DNA from: Pararhodobacter sp. SW119
GTDB lineage: Bacteria > Pseudomonadota > Alphaproteobacteria > Rhodobacterales > Rhodobacteraceae
Length of the DNA: 53,870 nucleotides
Direction of reading: 5' to 3'
Assembly (NCBI RefSeq): GCF_017811755.1
Contig: NZ_JADDJF010000022.1
Coordinates: 1 to 53,870, forward strand
In this document: in pieces, positions 1 to 11,410 of the stretch
How the letters are laid out: each line of letters opens with the position of its first letter
Numbering within the stretch: position 1 is the first letter of the stretch
Program-made: the position numbers and the translations under genes
The notes under the pieces: model-generated
Database searches by the model: none
What the model was told of the DNA's origin: nothing
Seen by the model: the letters and a program-made list of their open reading frames with translations, nothing else

Positions 1-10
1 GAAGGGCCAG

Positions 11-121
11 CCCGTCCTTGGCGGCGGAGCCTCTTTTCGCCGCGCGCGAAGCGCGCGGCGCCCGGCCCAACGCGAGGAAGGTTGTGCGCGGAGCGCACAG
101 CCTGACGAGGGGCGGGAGAAC
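11..121 (-). repeat. Dispersed hairpin-rich repeat, copy A (partial)
   Basis: Read on the minus strand, this matches the first half of the copies at 22345-22541 and 24973-25168. It carries the TGTGCGC/GCGCACA hairpin and the GCGCGC-rich hairpin. Similarity fades near position 13, so the second half (the part with TCTGTCCGAAAATAT) is either lost or lies beyond the window edge. The open frames that cross it are shadows. It lies just upstream of the thiolase gene; no gene is seen in 1-205. Confidence 0.7.
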
Positions 122-205
122 CTGCGGGAACGCGTCGCGGCGCTTTCCCCGACCGGCCGCGCGCGCTATAGAGGCGGAGGGAACATTCAGCAATAGGGTT
201 TTGAC

Positions 206-1381
206 ATGGACGAGATCGTCATCCTGAGCGGCGCGCGCACCGCCATCGGCACCTTCGGCGGCAGCCTTGCCGGCACGCCCCTGTCCGAGGTCGCGACGCA
301 CGTGACCAAGGCCGCGCTGGAGCGCGCGGACGTCGAGGGCGGGCAGATCGGCACCGTCGTCTTCGGTCATGTCGGCAATACCGAGCCGCGCGACGCGTAC
401 CTCAGCCGCGTCGCCGCGATGCAGGCCGGCATCCCCGACAGCGCGCCGGCGATGAACGTCAACCGCCTTTGCGGGTCGGGCGCGCAGGCGATCGTGTCGG
501 CCACGCAGGCCCTGGCGATGGGGGATGCCGATTTCGCGCTGGCCGGCGGCGCCGAGGCGATGAGCCGGATGCCCTATATCGTGCCCGCCCAGCGCTTCGG
601 GCAGAAGATGGGCGACACCGCCGTTCTGGACATGATGCTGGGCGCGCTGACCTGCCCGTTCGGCACCGGCCACATGGGCGTGACCGCCGAGAACGTCGCC
701 GCCGAGCATCAGATCACGCGCGAGGAACAGGACGCCTTTGCGCTGGAAAGCCAGAACCGCGCCGCGCGCGCCATTTCCGAGGGCCGGTTCAAGGACCAGA
801 TCGCGCCCTTCGTGATGAAGACCCGCAAGGGGGAGGTCAGTTTCGACACCGACGAGCACCCCAAGAAGACCTCGGCCGAGGCGCTGGCCGGGCTGCGGCC
901 GGCCTTCCGCAAGGAGGGCAGCGTCACCGCGGGCAATGCCAGCGGCATCAACGACGGCGCCGCGGCGGTGGTGCTGGCGCGCGCCGAGGCCGCGGAGAAG
1001 GCCGGCCTGAAGCCGCGGGCGCGGATCCTGGGCTATGCGGTCGCCGGCGTGCGCCCCGAGGTGATGGGCATCGGCCCGGTGCCGGCGGTGCAGCAGCTGT
1101 GCGAGCGCTTCGGCCTCGACATCGCGGAGTTCGACGTGATCGAGTCGAACGAGGCCTTTGCCGCGCAGGCGCTGGCGGTCAACAAGGGGCTGGGCCTGGA
1201 CCCGGCCAAGGTGAACCCCAACGGCGGCGCGATCGCGCTGGGTCATCCGGTCGGCGCGACCGGCACGATCCTGGTCGTCAAGGCGCTTTATGAGCTGGAG
1301 CGGATCGACGGCAAGCGCGCGCTGGTGACCATGTGCATCGGTGGCGGACAGGGTATTGCGCTGGCGCTGGAACGCGCCTGA
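206..1381 (+). CDS. Acetyl-CoA C-acyltransferase (thiolase)
   Basis: A 391-residue thiolase, the usual length for the family. It condenses or cleaves acyl-CoA with acetyl-CoA in the cytoplasm. All three catalytic parts are visible: the nucleophile Cys89 in NRLCGSGAQ, His347 in [14 protein letters not shown], and the second cysteine Cys377 in CIGGGQG near the C-terminus. The ATG follows a weak AGGG site. It resembles the BktB/PhaA-type biosynthetic and beta-ketothiolase group, but substrate (acetoacetyl-CoA or longer beta-ketoacyl-CoA) cannot be fixed from sequence. A PHA synthase lies 8 kb away, so a role in polyester precursor supply is possible but is inference. No partner reductase or hydratase is next to it. 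Confidence 0.93.
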   Translation: MDEIVILSGARTAIGTFGGSLAGTPLSEVATHVTKAALERADVEGGQIGTVVFGHVGNTEPRDAYLSRVAAMQAGIPDSAPAMNVNRLCGSGAQAIVSATQALAMGDADFALAGGAEAMSRMPYIVPAQRFGQKMGDTAVLDMMLGALTCPFGTGHMGVTAENVAAEHQITREEQDAFALESQNRAARAISEGRFKDQIAPFVMKTRKGEVSFDTDEHPKKTSAEALAGLRPAFRKEGSVTAGNASGINDGAAAVVLARAEAAEKAGLKPRARILGYAVAGVRPEVMGIGPVPAVQQLCERFGLDIAEFDVIESNEAFAAQALAVNKGLGLDPAKVNPNGGAIALGHPVGATGTILVVKALYELERIDGKRALVTMCIGGGQGIALALERA

Positions 1382-1435
1382 GAGGCGCAAGATAGGCAGC
1401 ATTTGAAGGTTTTGCAGCCGCTTGCGGCCGGCTAG

Positions 1436-1454
1436 CCCCGCGGTCAACGCGGGG
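1436..1454. other. Perfect 7-bp hairpin after the thiolase gene
   Basis: CCCCGCG and CGCGGGG are separated by five bases, 55 bases after the thiolase stop. No T-run follows on either strand, so it is at best a weak or Rho-assisted terminator. The remaining 1382-1677 gap holds no gene; it must contain the promoter of the kinase gene downstream. Confidence 0.35.
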
Positions 1455-1677
1455 CCGATCCGTCATCTTCTGTCTAATCCGCTGAAAAACAAATCTCTTT
1501 CCGCGACGTCACGCGCGAAAGCGGGATTATTTTGTGCGGGTCGGCGGGAACCGCGACCTCGCTTTGTGACTTGTCAGGATTAAGGGCGTTTTCACGCTCG
1601 GGCGCAATCGTGACCGGGCGACTGACCGTGCCGGAGAGCGGTCGGCGCGCATCGGGGTTCTGAAAGACGCGCTGAGC

Positions 1678-3918
<2,241 letters not shown>

Positions 3919-3951
3919 ACTTGCGCGGGGGTCGGCCGGGTCGGGGCTGGC

Positions 3952-4389
3952 TCAGGCCTCGGCGCGGTCGAGATGCGCCTGCGCCACGGACTGCAACCGC
4001 TCGACCATCGCCCGCACCCCGTTCGAACGCTGCGCGGACAGGTGGTCGTGCAGGCCCAGGCGGGAAAGTTCCTTCAGCGCGTCGATCGAGGGAACCTCGG
4101 CCACCGGCCGGCCGGCGAACAGCGTGTGCAGCACCGCGATCAGCCCGCGCACGATCATCGCGTCTGAATCGCCCAGGAAATCGAACCGGGCATGTGCGCC
4201 CTCGCCCTCGATCCGCGGAAAGACCCAGACCTGGCTGGCGCAGCCATCGACCTTGTTGACCGGAACTTTCAGCGCGGGTTCCATGGGTTCCATATCGCGC
4301 CCCATCTCGATGACATGACGGTAGCGGTCTTCCCAATCGTCGAGGAAGTCGAAGGTCTCGGCAAGGTCGTCGAATTCCGGCTGGGCCAT
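3952..4389 (-). CDS. sufE: SufE-family cysteine desulfuration protein
   Basis: A 145-residue SufE-like protein. SufE takes persulfide sulfur from a SufS-type cysteine desulfurase and stimulates it for iron-sulfur cluster assembly. The acceptor Cys50 is in the family motif VDGCASQVW, and the upstream segment (FDFLDDWEDRYRHVIEMGR) fits the family N-terminus. Length is normal. It stands alone and convergent to the hybrid kinase (33-base gap); the rest of the suf operon is not in this window, as is common for this gene in Rhodobacteraceae. Confidence 0.92.
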   Translation of the reverse strand: MAQPEFDDLAETFDFLDDWEDRYRHVIEMGRDMEPMEPALKVPVNKVDGCASQVWVFPRIEGEGAHARFDFLGDSDAMIVRGLIAVLHTLFAGRPVAEVPSIDALKELSRLGLHDHLSAQRSNGVRAMVERLQSVAQAHLDRAEA

Positions 4390-4547
4390 CCGTTCCCCCT
4401 GAAATCACTTCCAGAGGTAGGTCGCGGGGGCGCAAAGGTCCAGTCCCCAGCGCCCTGCCCGGCCCGTCTTTTCAAAGCCTCCGCGATGGGCTAGGCAGGA
4501 CGGGCGTGACCGGGTAAAGAAGCGCCCGGCCGGAAGAGGGACCGAGG

Positions 4548-5012
4548 ATGACCAGACCGCTGATCGCCGCGCTTGCGCTGACCCTGGCCCTGTCGGCCTG
4601 CGGCACGGTCCGCGACTCGCGCTTCAATCCGTTCAACTGGTTCGGCACCTCGCGCAGCGAACCCGCGACGCTGGGACCGACGACGCAGTTCATCGACAAC
4701 CGGGCGCTGGTGGCGCAGGTCACGTCGCTGGCGATCGAGCGGACCAGCACCGGCGCCATCGTGCGCGCCGAGGGGCTGACGCCGACGCAGGGCTGGTGGG
4801 ACGCCGAACTGGTGCCGCAGACCAGCCTGCGCCCGATCGACGGGGTGGTCGTCTACGAATTCCGCATCGCCTCGCCGGTGCGGACGACGCGCACCTCGAC
4901 CCCGCAATCTCGGTCGGTGTCGGTGGCCACCACGCTCAGTCAGGCGGAACTCGACGAGGTCCGCGAGATTGTCGTCATCGGGGCCCAGAACCAGCGCCGC
5001 GTCCGTCGCTGA
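4548..5012 (+). CDS. Small hypothetical lipoprotein
   Basis: A 154-residue protein with a short signal peptide and a lipobox LSAC at residues 15-18, so it is predicted to be lipid-modified at Cys18. The start is supported by purine-rich GAAGAGGG and GAGG just upstream. The mature part (for example TQGWWDAELVP and VYEFRIASP) looks like a small beta-rich periplasmic domain. I do not recognise a named family. It is monocistronic, between divergent sufE and convergent rnd. Confidence 0.8.
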   Translation: MTRPLIAALALTLALSACGTVRDSRFNPFNWFGTSRSEPATLGPTTQFIDNRALVAQVTSLAIERTSTGAIVRAEGLTPTQGWWDAELVPQTSLRPIDGVVVYEFRIASPVRTTRTSTPQSRSVSVATTLSQAELDEVREIVVIGAQNQRRVRR

Positions 5013-5054
5013 CCGACTGCGGTCGGACCGCGCCGGCCGGCAGCGAAGGACAGT

Positions 5055-6233
5055 TCAGACAGGCAGTTCGATCGTGCGGACCTGCGCGCCCTTGGCGGTC
5101 AGCGCCAGTTCCCCGCGACAGAGCCGCAGCGCATCATTGCCGAAAAGTTCCGCCCGCCAGCCCCGCAACGTGGACAGATCGCGCTGGCCCGCCGCGATCG
5201 CGTCGAGGTCGGCGGCGTTGGCGATAAGCTTTTGCGCGACGCCCGACTCCTCGGACCTTGCCTTCAGCAGGACGCGCAGAAGGTCGGCCAGCGCCGGGTT
5301 GACCTGCATCTGCGCGTTCTGGCCGTTGAGCGGCACCGGCCAGTCCTCGGGCGGCATCGCCTGGGCGGCGCGGACCGCAGCCAGGATTCCGTCGGCGATC
5401 TCTCCGCGCCGCGCCTCGCGCAGCAAAAGCCGCGAGCGCCCCAGCGCCTCGTGGCTGTCGGGGCGGGTCGAGGCCATCTCGAGGATCGCGTCGTCCTTGA
5501 AGACGCGCGAGCGCGGGATGTTGCGGCTTTGCGCCATTTCCTCGCGGAAACGGGCGAGTTCCTTTACCGCGGCCATGAACTTGCCCGACTGGCCGCGCGT
5601 CTTGATCCGCTGCCAGGCGTCCTCGGGGCGGGTGATGTAGGTCTCGGGCGAGGACAGGACCTCCATCTCCTCGGCCAGCCAGTGGGCGCGCCCGTTCCGT
5701 TCCAGCTCGGCGGCGAGATGCTCGTAGATCACGCGCAGATGGGTGACATCGGCCAGCGCATAGCGTTTCTGCGCATCGGTCAGCGGGCGGTGCGACCAGT
5801 CGGTGAAGCGCGAGGTCTTGTCGAGATTGGCGCGCGCGATCTTGCGCACCAGCGTCTCGTAGCCGGCCTGTTCGCCGAAGCCGCAGACCATCGAGGCGAT
5901 CTGCGTGTCGAAGAGCGGCTGCGGGATGACGCCGCCGTCGATCCAGAAGATCTCCACATCCTGGCGAGCGGCGTGGAAGACCTTGGTCACCGCGGGGTTG
6001 CGCATCAGATCGAAAAGCGGCGCGAGGTCGATCCCGTCGACCAGCGGATCGACCAGCACGGCCCGGTCATTGGCATTGTCGGCAGGGGTCACGGGCAGCG
6101 CGAGTTGCACCAGGCACAGCTTCGAGTAATAGGTCCGCTCGCGCAGGAACTCGGTATCGACGGTGACATAGGGTTCGCCGGCAGCTTCGGCGCAGAAGGC
6201 CGCAAGCGCCTCGGTCGTGGTGATGGTCTGCAT
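5055..6233 (-). CDS. rnd: Ribonuclease D
   Basis: A 392-residue 3'-5' exoribonuclease of the DEDD family, trimming tRNA and other small RNA 3' ends. Exo motif I is VTVDTEFLRE, motif II includes FHAARQDVEIF and motif III is YALADVTHLRVIYEHL. A helix-rich HRDC domain follows (RPDSHEALGRSRLLLREARRGE region). The chosen ATG begins MQTITTTEALAAFC, where homology to the family starts; an ATG 14 codons upstream is open but adds an unlikely basic stretch. It is convergent with the lipoprotein gene and divergent from the permease gene. Confidence 0.93.
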   Translation of the reverse strand: MQTITTTEALAAFCAEAAGEPYVTVDTEFLRERTYYSKLCLVQLALPVTPADNANDRAVLVDPLVDGIDLAPLFDLMRNPAVTKVFHAARQDVEIFWIDGGVIPQPLFDTQIASMVCGFGEQAGYETLVRKIARANLDKTSRFTDWSHRPLTDAQKRYALADVTHLRVIYEHLAAELERNGRAHWLAEEMEVLSSPETYITRPEDAWQRIKTRGQSGKFMAAVKELARFREEMAQSRNIPRSRVFKDDAILEMASTRPDSHEALGRSRLLLREARRGEIADGILAAVRAAQAMPPEDWPVPLNGQNAQMQVNPALADLLRVLLKARSEESGVAQKLIANAADLDAIAAGQRDLSTLRGWRAELFGNDALRLCRGELALTAKGAQVRTIELPV

Positions 6234-6390
6234 CCTGCCTCGCTCAGCGGACTGACGGTAGCGCGCGCCTGTCATATTGCGCCGCTGGCGGAATGAAAAG
6301 ACCGCAGGGCCGGCGCGGCCGGCGGCTGCCTTGCGCTGGCGGCCCGCGCCCCGCTATGCTGGCCCACCGATCCCCGGCAGGAACGCCCGA

Positions 6391-7503
6391 ATGCCCGACT
6401 CTGCCGATTCCCTGCGCCGCCTGACCGCCTTGACCCTGGGGCTGGCGCTGGCGCTGATGATCTTCTGGCTCTTGTCGATCGGGCGCGGGCTGTTGATGCC
6501 GATCGTCGTGGCGGTGCTGTCGGTCTATATCATCACCTCGGCCTCGGCGGCGCTGGGACGGTTCCGCGCGACGACCTGGATGCCGCAGATCCTGCGCAAG
6601 CTGATCCTGCTTCTGGCCTTCACCGTGATCCTGACCGCGTTCAACGGCGTGGTGATCGTCACCGTCCGGGACCTGCTCACGCAGGCGCCCGAGTATCAGG
6701 CCAACCTGGAACAGATGATCGCCCGGGGCATGCAGTTGCTGGGGCTGGAGGGCAACCCGGACTGGCGCACGATCCAGGACATGACCATCGGGCGCATCGA
6801 CATGCAGCGGCTGATCGGCGGCGTCGCCGGGTCGGTGGGGGCGCTGGCCGGGTTTCTGATCCTGATCGTGGTCTACGCCGTCTTTCTCTTCGCCGAAGCC
6901 TCGGGCTTTGCGTACAAGCTGTCGGTGGCGCTGCCCGACCGGCTGCAGGCAGAGCGCACGATGGCGGTGATCCGCTCGATCAACGCGCGGATCAGCGAGT
7001 ATCTGGCGGTGAAGACGCTGATCAATTTCGTGATCGGCGCCATTTCCTTCGGGATCCTATGGGCTTTTGGCGTCGATCACGCGCTGTTCTGGGCCCTGCT
7101 GATCGGCGTGCTGAACTACATCCCCTATTTCGGCTCGCTCATCGCGGTCGCGTTTCCGGTGCTGATGGCGGTGGTGCAGTTCGGCTCGATCGCGACGGTG
7201 GTGTCGCTGGCGGCGCTGTTGACCGGCGCGCAGATGTTCGTCGGCAACTGGCTGGAGCCGCGCATGATCGGGCGCAAGGTCAACATGTCGCCCTTCGTCG
7301 TGGTGGTGGCGCTTTCCTTCTGGACGACCTTCTGGGGTGTGCCGGGTGCGATCCTGGCGGTGCCGCTGACCTCGATGCTGGCGATCATCCTAGCGGCGTT
7401 CGACCAGACGCGGCCGATCTCGGTCCTTCTGGCGCAGGATGTCAGCGAGTTCGAACAGCCGCGGCACAAGGCCATCGTTGCCCCGCCGCCGACCAACCCT
7501 TGA
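6391..7503 (+). CDS. AI-2E family transporter (PerM/TqsA-like permease)
   Basis: A 370-residue integral membrane protein of the AI-2E transporter family. Hydrophobic helices lie at the N-terminus (LTLGLALALMIFWLL and LLMPIVVAVLSVYII), around AGFLILIVVYAVFLF, and in a C-terminal set with the family signature around GVLNYIPYFGSLIAVAFP. The start is the ATG at MPDSADSLRR; the open frame upstream is Arg/Pro-rich and not protein-like. The family includes exporters of AI-2 and ion transporters, so the name does not fix the substrate. Its stop codon overlaps the FNR-like box in front of ftsH. Confidence 0.9.
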   Translation: MPDSADSLRRLTALTLGLALALMIFWLLSIGRGLLMPIVVAVLSVYIITSASAALGRFRATTWMPQILRKLILLLAFTVILTAFNGVVIVTVRDLLTQAPEYQANLEQMIARGMQLLGLEGNPDWRTIQDMTIGRIDMQRLIGGVAGSVGALAGFLILIVVYAVFLFAEASGFAYKLSVALPDRLQAERTMAVIRSINARISEYLAVKTLINFVIGAISFGILWAFGVDHALFWALLIGVLNYIPYFGSLIAVAFPVLMAVVQFGSIATVVSLAALLTGAQMFVGNWLEPRMIGRKVNMSPFVVVVALSFWTTFWGVPGAILAVPLTSMLAIILAAFDQTRPISVLLAQDVSEFEQPRHKAIVAPPPTNP

Positions 7504-7513
7504 CCTGCGTCAA
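7500..7513. promoter_or_regulatory. FNR/CRP-type box upstream of ftsH-phaC
   Basis: TTGAC-CTGC-GTCAA is a perfect inverted repeat in the format of FNR-family sites (TTGAT-N4-ATCAA, with C/G variants known for FnrP/NNR-type regulators). Its centre is at 7506.5. A candidate -10 CATAGA at 7535-7540 puts the transcript start near 7548, which is the -41.5 spacing of a class II activated promoter. The box overlaps the stop codon of the preceding gene, so ftsH-phaC can be uncoupled from it. Confidence 0.6.
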
Positions 7514-7572
7514 GTCGCGAAGGGCATCGCTGCGCATAGACTGGGCCCCGGCGGCGGAGCACGGGCAGGGAC

Positions 7573-9393
7573 ATGGACAAGCAGCAGCAGTATCACACCT
7601 GGTATTTCATCGCCGCCTTTCTTGCGTTGCTGGCGTTCCAGAGCTGGCTCTCCACAGCCTCGGTGACCGAGCGTATCCCCTACTCGACCTTCCTCGAACA
7701 CCTCGAGGCCGACCGCATCGCCACGGTGACCGTGCGCGCCGAGCAGATCGAGGGGCGCTATCGCGACCCGGTGGGCGGCAACACCCATTTCGTCACCAAC
7801 ATCGTGCCGGGCGATCTGACGAGCCGGCTGGAGCGGTCGACCGCCGAATTCGACGGCACGGTGCAGAACACGATTCTGGCGATGGTGCTGTCCTGGGTGG
7901 TGCCGATCGCGCTGATCCTGTTCGTCTGGCTCTATGTCTTTCGCCGCTTCGCCGAACGTCAGGGGCTGGGCGGCATGATGAACGTCGGCAAGTCCAAGGC
8001 CAAGGTTTATGTCGAGCGCGACACCGGCGTGACCTTCGACGATGTCGCCGGCGTCGACGAGGCGAAGGCGGAGCTGAAGGAAATCGTCGATTTCCTCAAG
8101 GAGCCCGAGAAGTTCGGCCGCCTCGGCGCGCGCATCCCCAAGGGCATCCTGCTGACCGGCCCGCCGGGCACCGGCAAAACCCTCTTTGCCCGCGCCATCG
8201 CCGGCGAGGCCGGCGTGCCGTTCTTTTCCATCTCCGGCTCGGAATTCGTCGAGATGTTCGTGGGCGTCGGCGCGGCACGGGTGCGCGACCTCTTCGATCA
8301 GGCGCGCAAGGCCGCCCCCTGCATCATCTTCATCGACGAGTTGGACGCCCTCGGCAAGCGGCGCGGGATCGGCAATTTCGGCGGCGGCCATGACGAGAAG
8401 GAGCAGACCCTCAACCAGCTTCTGGCCGAGTTAGACGGGTTCGACCCGCGCGAGGGGATCGTGCTGCTGGCCGCTACCAACCGGCCCGAGATCCTGGACC
8501 CCGCCCTGATGCGCGCCGGCCGCTTCGACCGTCAGGTGGTCGTCGACCGACCCGACAAGACCGGCCGCGCCGCGATCCTGCGCGTGCATCTGCGCAAGGT
8601 GACCGTCGATCCCGCGCTGGATATCGAGGCGGTCGCCGGGCTGACACCGGGCTTCACCGGCGCGGAACTGGCCAACCTCGTAAACGAGGCTGCGATCCAG
8701 GCCACCCGCCGCGGCGGCGAGCGGGTGAACATGACGGACGTGACCCAGGCCATCGAGCGCATCGTCGCCGGGATGGAACGCAAGGGACGGCTGCTGAACG
8801 CGCGCGAACGCGAAACCGTCGCCTGGCACGAAATGGGCCACGCGCTGGCCGCCGCCACCCTGCCCGGCGCCGATCCGGTGCACAAGGTCTCGATCATCCC
8901 GCGCACCATCGGCGCGCTCGGCTACACCATGACCCGGCCGACCGAGGACCGCTTCCTGATCACGCGGTCGGAACTGGAAAACCGCATGGTCATGCTGCTC
9001 GCCGGCCGCGCCGCCGAGGAAATCCGCTTCAACGAAGTCTCGACCGGGGCCGCCGACGACCTGGTGCGCGCCACCGACATCGCCCGTCAGATCGTCACCC
9101 GCTTCGGCATGCACGAAGACCTGGGCCAGGCGGTCCTGGAGCCGGAGCGCGGCGGCTTTCTGGGCGACGACCGCACGCATTTCAGCCCGCGCGACCACTC
9201 CGAGGCGACGGCCCGCGAGGTCGACCTGGCGGTGCGCGGGCTGCTCGACGCCGCCTATGCGCGCGCCCTGGCGCTGCTGCGCGAGCGCGCGAACGACCTG
9301 AAAGCGGGCGCCACCCTCCTTCTTGAACGCGAGACGATCACCCCCGAGGATTTCCCACCCCTGCGCCCGAAAAGCGCCGAAGCGGCGGAGTAA
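7573..9393 (+). CDS. ftsH: FtsH-type ATP-dependent zinc metalloprotease (paralogue type)
   Basis: A 606-residue membrane AAA protease that degrades membrane and soluble proteins. Two membrane helices (about 10-27 and 101-124) flank a periplasmic domain. The AAA module has Walker A GPPGTGKT (196-203), Walker [11 protein letters not shown] and the second region of homology ([20 protein letters not shown]). The zinc site is HEMGH at 419-423, where most FtsH proteins have HEAGH; both histidines and the glutamate are kept, and the downstream STGAADDL supplies the third ligand. The N-terminus ([16 protein letters not shown]) is unlike that of the usual housekeeping FtsH, so I think this is a second copy. 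It is followed after five bases by phaC and is preceded by an FNR-like box. Confidence 0.92.
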   Translation: MDKQQQYHTWYFIAAFLALLAFQSWLSTASVTERIPYSTFLEHLEADRIATVTVRAEQIEGRYRDPVGGNTHFVTNIVPGDLTSRLERSTAEFDGTVQNTILAMVLSWVVPIALILFVWLYVFRRFAERQGLGGMMNVGKSKAKVYVERDTGVTFDDVAGVDEAKAELKEIVDFLKEPEKFGRLGARIPKGILLTGPPGTGKTLFARAIAGEAGVPFFSISGSEFVEMFVGVGAARVRDLFDQARKAAPCIIFIDELDALGKRRGIGNFGGGHDEKEQTLNQLLAELDGFDPREGIVLLAATNRPEILDPALMRAGRFDRQVVVDRPDKTGRAAILRVHLRKVTVDPALDIEAVAGLTPGFTGAELANLVNEAAIQATRRGGERVNMTDVTQAIERIVAGMERKGRLLNARERETVAWHEMGHALAAATLPGADPVHKVSIIPRTIGALGYTMTRPTEDRFLITRSELENRMVMLLAGRAAEEIRFNEVSTGAADDLVRATDIARQIVTRFGMHEDLGQAVLEPERGGFLGDDRTHFSPRDHSEATAREVDLAVRGLLDAAYARALALLRERANDLKAGATLLLERETITPEDFPPLRPKSAEAAE

Positions 9394-9398
9394 ACGAC

Positions 9399-11249
9399 AT
9401 GCCCAAGGCCAAGACATCGCGACCCAAACGCCCCACCCCCACGCCCGACGCACGTGCCACCGTCAAGCCAGCCCCCGTTCCGGCCGCGTCGCCGGTCACC
9501 CAGCCGGCCCCGCAACGCCCCCGCGCGCAGGAACATTCCTACCAGACGCTCGACCGGGCGGCGATGGCGGCCATCGCGCCCTTCACCGCCGGGCTTTCCC
9601 CGCACGCGATGATCGACGCCTGGGCCGACTGGGCGATGCATCTTGCCCGCGCGCCGGGACGGCAGCTGGAACTGATCGGGCGGGCGCAGACCAATGCAAT
9701 GAAACTCGCGCGCTACGGCGCCGAGACGATGCTGGGCCAGGCCCCGGAAAAACCTTTCCCGCTCAAACCCTCGGACACGCGCTGGCGTCACGAGGGCTGG
9801 GACCAGTTGCCCTTCGGGCTCTGGCAGCAGGGCTTTCTCGCCGTGCATGACTGGTGGGACGCCGCCACCGCCGACCTGCGCGGCCTGCGCAAGCAGAACA
9901 ACGAGCGCACGGGCTTTCTTGCCCGCCAGCTTCTGGACACCGTGTCGCCGGCGAACTTCCCGCTCGCCAACCCCGAGATGCTGGAGGCGACCGCGCGATC
10001 GGGCGGGCGCAACTGGATCGAAGGCGCCGGGCACTTCGTCGAGGACGCGGTCCGCACGCTGACGCAGGAGCACAAGCCCATCCCGCCCGAGTTCGAATTG
10101 GGCAGGCATCTGGCCTGCACCCCCGGGCAGGTGGTCTGGCGCAACGATATCATGGAGTTGATCCAGTACGCGCCGCAGACCGAAACCGTCCAGGCCGAAC
10201 CGGTGCTGATCGTGCCCGCGTGGATCATGAAATACTACGTGCTCGACCTCAGCCCGCAGAATTCGCTGATCAACTGGCTTGTGGGTCGGGGCTTCACGGT
10301 CTTCTGCATCTCCTGGTGCAACCCGACCGGCAGGCAGGCCGATCTGGCGCTGGAAGACTACCGCCGCCGCGGCATCATGGAGGCGCTGGAGGCGGTCAAC
10401 GCCATCGTGCCGGATGTAAAAGTGCATGTGAACGGCTATTGCCTGGGCGGCACGCTGCTGGCTATCGCCGTGGCCAAGATGGCGCGCGACTGCGACGACC
10501 GTATCGCCTCGGTCACGCTGATGGCCGCGCAGGTCGATTTCGCCGAGGCCGGCGAGTTGCTGCTATTCCTCGACGAAAGCCAGGTCGCCTTTCTGGAGGA
10601 CATGATGTGGTCGCGGGGCTATCTCGACCGGCCGCAGATGGCCGGCGCCTTCGCCGCCATCCGGTCCGAGGATCTGATCTGGTCGCGCGCCGTGCGCCGC
10701 TATTTCCTGGGCGAATCCGACCTGCCCTCGGACCTTGGCGTCTGGAACGGCGACACGACGCGGATGCCGGCGCGGATGCATTCGGAATACCTGCGCGGTA
10801 TCTTCCTGGAAAACCGCATCACCGCAGGGCGCTTCGCGGTCGAGGGGCGGCCGATCGCGCTCAAGGACATCGCGGTGCCGATGTTCGTGATCGGCACCGA
10901 GACCGACCACATCGCGCCCTGGCGCTCGGTCTACAAGACCGCGCTCTTCACCGACTGCGACCTGCATTTCCTGCTGACCAAGGGCGGGCACAACGGCGGC
11001 ATCCTGTCCGAGCCCGGCCACAAGGGGCGGCACTACCGCATCGGCCACCGCCCGCCCGGCGCGCATTACCGCGACGCCGACAACTGCCTCGCCATGCACC
11101 CGCCAAAGCCGGGCTCGTGGTGGCCGGAATGGGGCGATTGGCTGCTTTCGCACAGCTCCGGCGCCACGACGCCGCCCGAGACGGGCAGGCCCGAGGCCGG
11201 CTACCCGCCGCTGGAACCCGCGCCCGGCAGCTATATTCACCAGCCTTGA
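9399..11249 (+). CDS. phaC: Class I poly(3-hydroxyalkanoate) synthase
   Basis: A 616-residue class I PHA synthase that polymerises hydroxyacyl-CoA into storage polyester on the granule surface. The lipase-like box is GYCLGG with the nucleophile Cys348; the general base aspartate is in GTETDHIAPW and the histidine in TKGGHNGGI. An N-terminal Pro/Lys-rich tail of about 45 residues precedes the conserved PhaC N-domain. It starts five bases after the ftsH stop, so the two are probably co-transcribed. The usual phaZ, phasin and phaR neighbours are not present here. Confidence 0.95.
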   Translation: MPKAKTSRPKRPTPTPDARATVKPAPVPAASPVTQPAPQRPRAQEHSYQTLDRAAMAAIAPFTAGLSPHAMIDAWADWAMHLARAPGRQLELIGRAQTNAMKLARYGAETMLGQAPEKPFPLKPSDTRWRHEGWDQLPFGLWQQGFLAVHDWWDAATADLRGLRKQNNERTGFLARQLLDTVSPANFPLANPEMLEATARSGGRNWIEGAGHFVEDAVRTLTQEHKPIPPEFELGRHLACTPGQVVWRNDIMELIQYAPQTETVQAEPVLIVPAWIMKYYVLDLSPQNSLINWLVGRGFTVFCISWCNPTGRQADLALEDYRRRGIMEALEAVNAIVPDVKVHVNGYCLGGTLLAIAVAKMARDCDDRIASVTLMAAQVDFAEAGELLLFLDESQVAFLEDMMWSRGYLDRPQMAGAFAAIRSEDLIWSRAVRRYFLGESDLPSDLGVWNGDTTRMPARMHSEYLRGIFLENRITAGRFAVEGRPIALKDIAVPMFVIGTETDHIAPWRSVYKTALFTDCDLHFLLTKGGHNGGILSEPGHKGRHYRIGHRPPGAHYRDADNCLAMHPPKPGSWWPEWGDWLLSHSSGATTPPETGRPEAGYPPLEPAPGSYIHQP

Positions 11250-11347
11250 GGCGGTCTGCATCCGGCCGGCGGGGCAGTGGCGGGAGGTGGTTGAAATCAG
11301 GTTAAGATTTTTTCACTTTTCAAGCACAATCAGAAGGTTACGCGTTT

Positions 11348-11361
11348 GTCCAAGCTTGGAC
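11348..11361. promoter_or_regulatory. 14-bp palindrome GTCCAAGCTTGGAC
   Basis: A perfect 14-bp palindrome in the convergent gap between phaC and recQ (11250-11410), beside a T-rich stretch. It has no loop, so it is more likely a protein-binding dyad than a terminator. A near twin, differing only at the two central bases, is at 45703-45716, also in a convergent gap. The regulator is unknown. Confidence 0.45.
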
Positions 11362-11410
11362 CGGGCCAGCAAATCGTCGATTTACCCCTGCTTGGGGCCT
11401 CCTGGCGGTC

